From NCBI RefSeq assembly GCF_000002235.5, contig NW_022145532.1, positions 620,001 to 684,000 of the forward strand: a DNA stretch of 64,000 nucleotides. The letters run 5' to 3'. Each line of letters opens with the position of its first letter. The first letter of the stretch is position 1. A model generated the notes under the pieces. The model made no database searches. It was not told the DNA's origin and worked only from the letters and a program-made list of their open reading frames with translations. This DNA comes from Strongylocentrotus purpuratus (Eukaryota; Echinodermata; Echinoidea; Camarodonta; Strongylocentrotidae). A program made the translations under genes and the position numbers. Below, piece by piece: positions 12,630-21,867 of this stretch.

Positions 12630-15600
12630 GTGATGGTGATGGTGATGATAATGATAATGATAATAATTATGATAATAATGATAATAATAAGTATAACAAT
12701 AATATGAATATGAATAATGATATGAATATGAATATTATGAATGATATGAATAAAATGAATACGAAAAATTAGTGATAAAAGAAGAAAGGGCATTTGTATG
12801 GCACCATCTATCTAGGACTTCTATTCCGAAGCACACAAGGAAAAATATATTTAGAAGTGAAACAATAGCCAAATGAGTGTCATATCCTGGTGTTAAGCAG
12901 TTGTACAATAATACGTACTTCAACTTTAATGTAAAAGTATAAATTTAGTAATCAAGAAAAAAACTTTTTGAGATGAATATCTAGTACAAAGTAAAGTCTA
13001 TTAGCCGCTGCGATTTTGGTGTGTAAAAGTTACATGAACGGCGTCTGCGTGCAACAAAGGACTTGCGTGTATTCACTGAGCTCTGTATATTACAAGATAC
13101 AGAAATGTGAAACGTTACACTTTACGTCAACATAACCGCCGCGGTTTTGCCCGCGTTTCACATAATTATGATGGGAAGTGAAATGGTAGAAAGCATAATA
13201 GGTAGGAATATGTATAAAATCAAACTTCATACATGATTTGAAAAACACAGCCAAATCTATCGATTGGTAGTGACTAGTTTAAATTACAAATCGAGAACAG
13301 TATCTTATAATTACGTGTTTCAAAAAAACACCTTCCTTTCAAAACTTGACATATCTCAAATTTCTTCTTTCCTAGATCGCATTAGCCTTTTGACTGGATA
13401 TGAAGTTAAGGTCATGTGCAGCAGGAATGTTTGTGCTTCACAATATTTCTGTGTCACAATGTTATTCAACAGAACATTGACCATTGAGGATACTCGTGTA
13501 AGTCATTGCATTTCATGTTCTAAAACATTCTTTTCGTTCTATCGTCAGAAATTTGAATTTGCGGGAAGGGCAATTCTACCCGTATATTAAAACATACATA
13601 TTTGATATATTAAGAATTAGCACAGTGGGAAGTAAACTATCTTGGTCTTGTTTAATAATCGAACTTGATTTGTTTTTTTATTATGCCATTTGTAGCACAG
13701 GGCACATTTAAGATTTAGATATCACTGTTCATTAAAATTATGAAACAACATACGAGGGAATGTTTCAATATACACCTATGTTTAATTTTTTTCTCCTTTG
13801 TTTCTTGCAGTCTAATTTTACGGTGAGCTGTCAGTATGGGAATTTTTCCCAGCCTAGCATGGACTACGTCATTATTATAAAGAGCCTTCCGAAGAATAAT
13901 GATGATTCAAACAAAGGAAGTCATATCGGAGCCCTTCCAAGTATGTACCGCCTCATTCGCATGGTGTAAATATGTGATTGCACCCTGACATAGCAAATTG
14001 ATCCATTTCATAGCAAGGAATAATAAATGTCTTTATTCGATCTAAAACAAAACAAGGGTAATTAGTTTTGTGTGTACGATGGAAAGCAAGCTCATTTTAC
14101 GTTGCATTTACTCAAAGGTAGGATAATTATTATGCTGCGTGCTGTCTTGTCTTCATTATACTGTATTCGCGTATTTCATGGGTTTCACTTGTTTGCTTTT
14201 GTCCGTTTTGTAAGTTGTTTTGCATTTAACGACACGTGCTAATAATCTAAACAAAAAAAATCTTTTAAATGATGAGATTAAACTTTCATCTAGAAAATTG
14301 GATACTCAAATTTTAGGATTTCATTTTTGTTCTCAGGTTGTAAACAAGAACCACAGGTTTCTCTTTGCAATATTGGTAAGTTTGTTTTGCATTTATTCGA
14401 GGGATTCCTCTGTCGTTACTAACTTGGTGGCAGCGGTGGGATAGTTACACCTAGATTTGCTGACAGTTTTGGTTGCAGGTGGCAGGGTTGATATTTATAC
14501 ATACACATAAATCTTCTTCACACTTAAGTGTAGCTTGGCAGCGGTGGGCTGAGAGACACAGACATGTATTTTTTTTAAAACTGAACTTGGTAATAGCGTC
14601 GGATAAATACATGTATATGTATGTTTCTTCCTTTCTTTTTTAATGTTTTTTTAACTTTGCAGCAGCGGGATAAGTTCACATAGCATAGGGTTTCTAAAAA
14701 AAATTGATAGCACCGGTTGAATAGGTACAAAATGTATGTAAGTTTTGTTTGTTTGTTTGTTTGATTGTATTAAGCCTCGGTCACAACTACCATTACGAAC
14801 TGCTAAGAACGCCGTACGAACGATTTTCAGACCACTCCGTATGAAACCAGCGTTCGTAGACCGTTCGGAAGTTTGCAAGATTGTTTTCAACCTCGTACGA
14901 ACGTCGTAATATCATCGTAAGAACCACGCAAGATCTTCGTATGTTTCGTTGGGTCGAGAGACAATTCGTCGCTGTTTTCACGAAGTGACGTTAGTGAAAA
15001 AAAAATTGCATTCGCTTTGCGTGACGACTTTCCTCACTACCGTCACTTCGTGAAAATAGGGACGAATTTTAGAAGCCTCAAATTTCTTGTTGTTCATAGA
15101 GGACTCTTACGGCGTTGGTAAAAACGTCTTACGAACGGAGATTGGTATGGCCTTCCTACAACATCTCCTGGCGTTCGCAAGGTGCTCCTAAGGTGTACAC
15201 ATGTTATCCAATTTGTGCAACGCTTTTTTGCAACCCGACAAAATATACAAACAAATCGTAAGATCTTCTGACAAATGACTTGAGAATGCTTTCAGTTACA
15301 AGTACAACCGTCTTGAGAGAACGAAAACTCGTAAAATTGCCGTAAGCCTGACGTAAGAAGAACTCAATGCATTCTTACGAGAAGAAAAAAAAAACGAGAT
15401 ATTAAACGGCCTTCGTACAAATCCGTAAGAAGGACGTAAGAAGCTATGCCCAATCTACGAATATCTACGAACTCTGGAATTCGTACGAACGCATCGTTCA
15501 TACGAACCTTTGTGACCGTAGCTTAACATGTTGTAACTGGGGATAGCGGTGGGACAGGTACATGTAAATGTAGATTTGTTTTATAAAGATTTTAACCTGG

Positions 15601-17934
15601 CAGTAATTGGGTGAATACACTGATAGTTCAATTTATTTTATATTTAAGGGGATTAATACAAATTTGCAGCAATGTGAATGTATCAAAACAAATTACCATG
15701 AATACTTAGAAGAAGCTGAAAGTTGTGTAGACTCTCCCCAGAACTGGGTGCCAGAATACAAACCCTTCATTAGTCAGATCAGCAATGGCTCTGTAGTCGT
15801 CTCATTTTGGCCGAGTACCAGTCAGACATACCCTAGATACCACGTCTTGCTTGAGGAAGTAGTAGATGTTAAAGAACGCAGAATGCCACACTTCTTTGAA
15901 GCATACTTTAATTCAGTGAGTATATCAAATGCGATTATATTTGTATTGTGTTAAATAATTCTAAGGAGATTATCAACCATAATCAAACCATCTTTAAATA
16001 GTTTTGTGTGTGTGTGTATGTGTGTGTGTGAAGTAATATGAAATGTACATGAAGATCACAGTCATAACAGCTGCATCATTATCGAAACAAGGAAAATGAT
16101 GCTATTTCTCTCACTTTTTCATATTAGTAAAGACTCACGTCTCAACTTCTTTACACAAAGCTTCATGAAAGACATGAATTTTCAAGAAAAAAGAATATAA
16201 TTATTTGGAATATTGATATTTTTTTGGTGTTATTCTTCTGACTTCATTTTTATACAAGGAAATGACATATTTGTTTCAGGATTAACAAAAAATTGATGCC
16301 TCATCTAATTCCTAACATAATATGTAATTTAACCTCAACCAACTTCTGTAGTAAATTGAATTGAACAGTGTCAAAATGCATTTAGTACGCCATTGACCAA
16401 CGATGTAATGAAAAGACAAATAAAACCTGGTCCTTTTAGAAACAGTTATAACTGTCTTTAAATATTTCTCAACGGCGTCTTTGACCTTCATGTTCCTTCA
16501 GTCTACGTCATTAGGTTGCCGGAAGTTGGTTTATTTATCATGAACTTTTTGATTACTTTTCCAGCAAAGAGATGGCAACCCTAATGTGTATTTTAACAAC
16601 GTTTCCGAGGGAATTTATATAGCTTATGTAAGTCAATGAAAATACTTTTTTTTTTTTTTTGAATCTGTACAATTTTTTCTTTGCGTTGAAAGTTTATGTT
16701 TTCTGAGCTTCTTTTAGTTTCTTTTTACAGAATTGAAACTTCGTCGTATCAATTTAATTATTTCAAATAGCATATTGATTCGATGTTAGCACTTTAATGT
16801 AAATAACTTTTAATTTAACCACAATGTTATATATGTTTTATTGGGGCTCCAATCTCTGTCATTATCATTATATCTTTTATTTCCTTGCTTCCAAACATAC
16901 TTGCTAAATAAAAATGAATTTTAGAACAGAGATAAAGACCACATTGTGCATCATCTTTCTCTTTCAAAGGGACATTTAGTATTTCGAATGAGATATTTTA
17001 ATTTGTTGTCATTTCCTAGGTATCTATTGATGAAAACATTTGTCCAGATTGCACGTATTTCAGATCGAGCAATAACATTACTGCTCGTGGTAAGTTTTCC
17101 CTTAGAGTTATCATTATTTTTCACTTTTGATTTGTGCATTGTATTATTAAAGAGTTTGAATAACCCCAGCTTTTATTTGCAACTTTAAAAGTGGTGTCGT
17201 GGTCGAATGGATACTTCACTAGACTGTAGATCACTTTAGACTTTAAGCTAAATGTGCCACTCTCCACTCATGACTGTAGTAAATGGAAAAACTAGTAGGA
17301 AGTCATTCCCTGAATACTCTGAGCGTCTAAGGGTAGCGGCCAAGCTAATGCCAGGGTAATGATCCCCCCTACTCAGATTTGGTTTGGTCGGGGGTGTGCC
17401 GCTGAAGCCTCGAAACCCCTACCCATTTCAATGGGTCATTTGGGGGAATTTTTCTCAAAATAAGGCCAATTTTTCCAATTTGGAAATTCTGAAAAAAGAC
17501 CCATTTTTAATGGTATTTTTGTCAAAAATAGGACACATGTTTAGGGATTTTTCGTGAAAAAGTCACCCATTAGAGCGGCACAACCCCGTATGTCTTAATA
17601 TGTGAGTACTTTGATGTGAAAGTACTTTATCTTTGATTATCCTTGATCATCCTATGTGATAGAAACGTGGCATATTATTCTACCTTTTTATATTATTATC
17701 ATTAATATCATTATTATCATTATCATTAGTTTTGTTATTTTAATTATTCTCGTGTTTGCAGCCATGCCCACTCCCGCCCCCTCAACACCACCTACTTCAC
17801 GCCGGATCAACACCCGTCCTAGAGACCCTGAGGAGGTTAGCATCTCAAATAAATCAGGATCTACACTCCATTTAGCAGCGCTGGCCGGAGCTCTGGGAGG
17901 AGTTCTTGGGTTATTCTCATCATGGTCCTCATAG
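5608..17934 (+). CDS. IL-17-receptor-like transmembrane protein, plus-strand paralogue, frameshifted in TM
   Basis: Exons 5608-5745, 11089-11140, 12450-12587, 13376-13497, 13811-13940, 14337-14375, 15731-15915, 16565-16627, 17020-17089 and 17762-17934; all junctions are GT/AG and phases agree, giving 369 codons. A hydrophobic signal peptide (residues ~6-24) precedes a Cys-rich ectodomain with the order CTSPCQQ, NQAPGGPLQVG, KVYLEISPQWRAS, TGYEVKVMC, MDYVIIIKSLP, NGSVVVSFWP and ENICPDC, resembling the paired fnIII-like domains of IL-17 receptors. N-glycosylation sequons include NRT, NFT, NGS and NIT. A Pro/Thr stalk leads to LAALAGALGGVL, where the frame shifts and ends SSWSS-stop. Its nearest relative is the minus-strand gene at 35638-21485. 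Start 5608 is preferred because it opens the signal peptide; an in-frame ATG at 5536 would add 24 residues. Family assignment is by pattern only. Confidence 0.65.
5950..6300. repeat. T-rich tracts and ATT/ATC microsatellite in receptor intron 1
   Basis: Poly-T runs at about 5972-6010 followed by (ATT)n and (ATC)n with GTT/ATT variants. Ile-rich and Met-rich frames on the two strands are artefacts of the repeat. Confidence 0.85.
6593..7477. mobile_element. Fold-back (near-palindromic) Tc1/mariner-type element
   Basis: Two arms of about 430 bp pair along almost their whole length around a ~22-bp loop at about 7025-7046. Ends are TACAGTGCGTCCCAGAAAA / its complement, flanked by TA on both sides (6591-6592 and 7478-7479), as for Tc1/mariner insertions. 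Arms differ by scattered substitutions and small indels. No transposase frame; a 77-aa minus-strand frame in the arms is incidental. Confidence 0.85.
7490..8470. other. Receptor intron 1, nothing recognised
   Basis: AT-rich intronic DNA with a short poly-G tract near 8167-8180. No exon-like conservation with the paralogue and no clear element boundaries. Confidence 0.4.
8472..10805. mobile_element. TA-flanked 2.3-kb non-autonomous element
   Basis: Short inverted ends CCCAATAAACAAAA / TTTTGTTTATTGGG, each flanked by TA (8470-8471 and 10806-10807). The interior is full of CACGTGA / TTCACGTG words, a block of CCAGTTGA / CAACTGG motifs near 9080-9240, and the 136-bp tandem array at about 9640-10400. 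No coding region seen. Termini are only 14 bp, so the boundaries are a hypothesis. Confidence 0.5.
9640..10520. repeat. Tandem repeat, period ~136 bp
   Basis: Recurring block CAGCTTAGATTA.TAATC, then GAG.CACG.GATCATAAC, then GGTAACTTTGAAACCATTTAAA, then AAGACACCTAATAATTACTA. Phase marks at about 9741, 9878, 10014, 10149 and 10284 give 135-137 bp spacing. About 5 clear copies plus degenerate edge copies. Confidence 0.85.
11330..11510. repeat. CT-rich tract in receptor intron 2
   Basis: Pyrimidine-rich imperfect CTCC/TTCC sequence; the Glu/Lys-rich minus-strand frame is an artefact. Confidence 0.7.
12100..12154. repeat. (AT)n microsatellite
   Basis: About 27 uninterrupted AT dinucleotides in intron 2 of the plus receptor gene. 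Confidence 0.9.
12597..12770. repeat. GAT/AAT microsatellite directly after receptor exon 3
   Basis: Begins about 10 bp after the exon 3 donor (12588). Asp/Asn-rich frames that run through the donor into the repeat are not coding: the paralogue's exon ends at the equivalent site. Confidence 0.85.
14420..15640. repeat. Degenerate repeat of TGGCAGCGGTGGGATA-type units
   Basis: Variants of TTGGCAGCGGTGGGATAnnTACA recur at about 14424, 14477, 14525, 14588, 14660, 14708, 15540 and 15599, with 45-70 bp spacing and intervening (T)n and TACATGTA words. The run is interrupted by the MITE at 14774-15522. The core word resembles a tRNA-Leu primer-binding site. Lies in intron 6 of the plus receptor gene. 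Confidence 0.6.
14774..15522. mobile_element. CpG-word MITE, GCCTCGGTCACAA ends
   Basis: Inverted ends GCCTCGGTCACAA / TTGTGACCGTAGC with TTAA on both sides (14770-14773 and 15523-15526; a TAA duplication is equally possible). The interior is built from permutations of CGTACGAA, TTACGAAC and CGTAAGAA, including a nested hairpin around 14985-15055 (CACGAAGTGACG / CGTCACTTCGTG). No coding capacity. Confidence 0.8.
15920..16560. other. Receptor intron 7, nothing recognised apart from a short GT repeat
   Basis: Short (GT)n near 16008-16030; the remainder is AT-rich intron. Confidence 0.5.
17392..17592. mobile_element. Candidate MITE, CGGGGGTGTGCCGCT ends
   Basis: Inverted ends CGGGGGTGTGCCGCT and AGCGGCACAACCCCG bracket about 200 bp containing CCCATTTCAATGGG and repeated AAAAATAGG/AAATTGG words. 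Target duplication not clear. Lies in the last intron of the plus receptor gene, next to a possible SINE fragment (17192-17380). Confidence 0.5.
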
Positions 17935-18101
17935 CCCCCACGCGTAAGAGGAACTCTTTACCTCCTTTTAAACAAATTGGTTTTGATAAAGAGATTGGAG
18001 GAGATAATTTGGAAAGATCAGTCATGTTTCATCGGAATAACATCATTACATGCCATACGGTTAGACCATTTACCACATCACATTATCTGACCCAATGTTA
18101 G
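17905..18101 (+). pseudogene. Out-of-frame continuation of the plus receptor's TM and juxtamembrane region
   Basis: After the GGG at 17908-17910 the next frame reads VILIMVLIAPTRKR and later RSVMFHRNNI, aligning with VVVLILFFVSRTCK and ESAMSHQNNI of the minus-strand paralogue, and ends with TAG at 18099-18101. One missing base in the G run explains the break. Where the paralogue has its splice donor (GTAAGA) this copy reads GGTTAGA, a weaker site, and no homologue of the final tail exon was found downstream. Either a true truncating deletion or a homopolymer assembly error. Confidence 0.6.
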
Positions 18102-18104
18102 AAC

Positions 18105-20720
18105 TTATGTCTGTACTGATCCCGCGTTTCTATAAAGACTGGTAAAAACAATTCTCGTTCGTAGTCTCCAATCAATAAGTGTCATAATAAACACGTGAAA
18201 GGTGAATTATCAATAACTTCTCTGATATTCTTTCAATTAATCTTTGCAATAACTCTTGATAATTTTTTATTGCAAAGTTTAAATATGAAATGTTTACGAA
18301 ACACCACATTGTTTAGATAGCTTACACCTTCAATTGATTTACCATGATTTCTTTAATACTTAGCAATATCATTGAGATATGTTTAAAGAAAAAACAGGTT
18401 TACTCCAGTATTTGTTTACGTTAATATGATTTTGTTTCTTAAGGTTGAAATATGAGTTTTTCTTTGCTCACTTCTGATTTGATTCCTTAAGTTCATTCTG
18501 TTTAATATCTTGTTCAAACTAGGCAACTCGTATGCCACATGAACAACGTACACACGAAGTCATTAGGAACATAGAATGATGACATATAATTACATGGTTA
18601 CTTGTGAATCTTGTCACAGTTATTTAGAAAACACATTTTCGATACATTAAGGATTAATCATATTTTTAAAGTTCTAAATCTCCTCTTCATAGTTCAATGA
18701 TATATTCAAAACTAGATGATGCATATAAAGTGAGAACAAGAGTTATTGATTTTGGAAATGTGTTTCCTTAACAGTACCATTTAATTTCTGTAGTCATTTC
18801 ATTTGATTTCATTTCATGCAACATGCTTGCAGTCAGTGTGATAAAAGGATATCCAACTTTCCTTACTATTTGATGTATGTTTAGCAAACAAAGGGGAGAG
18901 AATTTGTGGTAATTACAATATTACTCATTTTTGATGATTTGCTGATATCCAAGCAAGCATAATGAATAATAAAATATATCCTTTGTGCTCTTACTCCGTG
19001 TTCTGTACCATGAAATTTCCATTCTGTTGTTGTTATGTTTTTGATCTTCTTGCCAATTATGCTGATCACATATTAGATCAAGGCATTTAATTTAATTAAT
19101 ATTCATCCACTAGGAATCGAAATGGAGATCTAAAATTAAATGTGTTATGTAAATGTGCAATGTACAAATGTGGTAGTCATAGTTATGCATTTTCCCACTC
19201 TGCTTTTAACATAATTATTTTTATGTAAACTGTTAAACAGTACCTCTTGTAAAATGACTCAAGAACTATTTTATACTTTTTGTCTTTCATGTCCAGCAGT
19301 GGGTGTTACAACTATGTATTTCGATATGTCTCATGTAACATTTTCATGCAGTGCATGTAAACTATGTTCTGAAATAAACTTTAATAAATTTCTGTTATAC
19401 ACAAATGATGTTGCCAATGCTTATAATGTTACAGTCTTCATCGTTCTTTATTAAAGATATAAAAATATAAAGTATAAAAGTAACAACACTAACCACTAAT
19501 CATGCAATAAACAATAACCGAGAAAAAAGGAATTTTACTTCCTCATACGTCAGTGCATATTTCCGCCTATATCTTGTGCTATCAGGTCCGAAAAGGAAAT
19601 GTTAGTTATCAATAATTTGGCTCATGATGTACATTAATATCATTCTGTTGAACCAATTCATATAATGTTTCCCTTTTCCCCTTTTCTTCAATCATGTCAA
19701 TGATTTCTGTCTGTTCTGCTCTCACTTTTGTTGATAATTTTTAACAGTTGAAAAAAAATCACCTAAAATCTATATATAAATACTGCGTGTTATTGAAATG
19801 CACATAACATAGGCCTCATTGTCTGCCTCTTCAACTAATAAACCACCAACACATTTCTACTTATGAGCATAATCAACTTTCTACACAGCCTCGTGATTCA
19901 TTAATCTGAAAAGATCAAATGACTTGAATAATAACTTGTGTTGGAATATCTTGAAAATCGTATCAATTGAACAAGTAAATGGGGAGGAAATATGATTAGG
20001 TTTATATAGTAAGTGAACAGATTTGATTGCATACCATAAAAACAGTGAGAATCCACTCACATATAGTAAACAATTTAACAATCAAATGAATTACTACTTC
20101 AGTTTTATAAAGGTAAAAGGCATCGTCAGAAATAAATCAAAGTGCAATTTTTACTAAGATAAAAATTGTTGTTTATACATAAATCTCATAAATCATAATT
20201 AAGGTTAAACAACTTTTGGTACACACAAGGTATTTTCCAATAAGCTTTTAATTTATTATACATCTTTTTTCACATTAAAATAAACTTTGATGTGCATCAA
20301 GGTACTATTTAAAAGGTTGCTTATTGCAATTTTATATAAAGACGAGAAAATGTTGTTTGAAAACTACAAACAAACCTTATTGATGCATGTGTACACAATG
20401 TGTACAAATTCTATTCATAGTTGTATAGTTTGATTTTCACTCGGCAATAAAACTCAGCAATAAAATTCAAATTTACATTAACAACAAAAAACTATACTAT
20501 ACTATAACTACACGACAGCTGAATGGAATAGTATCTTGGAACAGTATCAATGTGGAAGAGATGTCTGCACCAGATGGCGCTCTTTCCACTATTTTTATAG
20601 GAATCTCTCCATTTACAATGAACCATCAATTTCCTTGTGTGTAAACGAATCCATGTCTATATTGCTGATATTACAACATGATAATTATGGACCTTGTTTG
20701 ATGCAAATCCCAAATCATTG
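18105..20720. other. Intergenic DNA between the two convergent receptor genes
   Basis: AT-rich, with no exon matching the tail of the paralogue, no inverted-repeat element and no stable open frame. Short frames here have no splice or homology support. Confidence 0.5.
18186..18191 (+). promoter_or_regulatory. Candidate poly(A) signal AATAAA for the plus receptor gene
   Basis: An AATAAA 252 bp after the in-frame stop at 17934 and 85 bp after the shifted-frame stop at 18101. Confidence 0.35.
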
Positions 20721-20734
20721 AGTCCCTCATCCTC

Positions 20735-20830
20735 TCAAGCACACTCACACATCCTCCTTCACACACGCACATCCACACACACTCACTCGCCACATGTCCT
20801 CCCACACACTTCTATCCCCCACATTCTCAT
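20735..20830. repeat. CA-rich microsatellite
   Basis: CACACACTCACAC / CACACACGCACATCC imperfect dinucleotide repeat. Confidence 0.75.
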
Positions 20831-21037
20831 ATCGCAAAAATCCCTGATATGCCTTAAAAGCACGTCTAGATATAAAGCATTAAACCGTCAGTTGTTTTTT
20901 TGTATTGTAGATAAATTTGTAGCAACTGAGTGCAAAAAAGGGTCCTGTGTATATTTACTAAAGATATGTGTTAAAAGATGCCAAGCATATTACATTTACA
21001 TGCTTATCATAAAAAAACGAACCATTATGGTTTACAG

Positions 21038-21347
21038 CGCCATATCTGAACGAGGCATAACACAGTTTAAAACGCACTTTAACATGACCTCATTAGCACC
21101 GTACATCTTATGAATTTTAAAATGTCATAAACTGTTGTACTTCTAAAAACAGTAATCAGCACCATTGAAGCCCTATAGTCAAAAAACTATATCAAGATTG
21201 TACATGATAGCCACTTTGTAGAGTGTGTTCACAATACACATTTCTTTATAGTAAATGCTCTAAATGATTCATTAAATGTCCTTGTTACCCTTATGTCCTT
21301 ATTGTAAGTGCGTTTTAAACTGTGTTATGCCTCGTTCAGATATGGCG
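21038..21347. mobile_element. MITE with ~45-bp inverted ends (CGCCATATCTGAACGAGG)
   Basis: Arms CGCCATATCTGAACGAGGCA..AAACGCACTT at 21038-21085 and their complement at 21303-21347. No target duplication identified. It begins about 10 bp beyond the candidate poly(A) signal of the minus receptor gene. Confidence 0.7.
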
Positions 21348-21355
21348 TTGACCAC

Positions 21356-21361
21356 TTTATT
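21356..21361 (-). promoter_or_regulatory. Candidate poly(A) signal AATAAA for the minus receptor gene
   Basis: TTTATT on the plus strand reads AATAAA on the minus strand, about 124 nt after the stop codon at 21487-21485. Confidence 0.45.
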
Positions 21362-21484
21362 ATGAAAAACACAAATTTGTAGATAACTTGACTGAGTAAT
21401 GCACCACTCTTCATTTTCTGATGATAGAATGAGAGTGAAAATAGCCCAATCTTTAAGGAACATGATATACGAATTGAGTTTATA

Positions 21485-21867
21485 CTACACTTCATCCCCC
21501 AAAGAAGTTAAAGCTAAAGAGAACAGTGTTCTACCATCCTCCATTGTCCCATCTGAGTATAGTGACTCTAAACCAGAGTCAGGCGATGACGGTTGTTCTA
21601 TTTTAGAGGGTGTTTGGACGTCCATAGGGGAATGTATATCCGCAACTTTACTGATGCTATCCATTTGTTTGTAAGGCATGGAATTGGCATAAACCTGACT
21701 CTCCTGCATAAGTCTTCCATTGGCCATCATGTTGTTATGGTGAATAGTTGCTGGTACCATGGAGGGACTGGTGAATCCGCAGGTGGGGTAGTCAGAGTAG
21801 ATGGTAATTCCATTCGACGGAGTGAAGTGATTGATGTACTGGGTTCCATTCAGAGAATCACAGTCAC
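21485..21867 (-). CDS. Final exon: cytoplasmic tail of the minus receptor, with DSGxxS motif
   Basis: 383-nt last exon entered in phase 1 (A|GT). It encodes DCDSLNGTQYINHF..IYSDYP..YANSMPYKQMDSISK..SSPDSGLESLYSDG..SLGDEV-stop, rich in Ser, Met and acidic residues with no predicted fold. DSGLES matches the DSG(hydrophobic)xS consensus of beta-TrCP phosphodegrons. It has no counterpart in the plus-strand paralogue. Confidence 0.75.

Noticed and set aside
12443..12772. Receptor exon 3 read through into an Asp/Asn-rich tail
   Set aside because: The GTGAAC donor at 12588 and the paralogue's exon boundary show the GAT repeat is intronic.
15607..15730. Extending receptor exon 7 upstream from 15731 (GINTNLQQCECIKTNYHE...)
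   Set aside because: The paralogue's exon begins at the equivalent of 15731 after TATGTAG; both give 185 nt, so the upstream open frame is intron.
17192..17380. Possible tRNA gene or tRNA-derived SINE head (GTGGTGTCGTGGTCGAATGG)
   Set aside because: No B box and no cloverleaf could be drawn; at best a SINE fragment.
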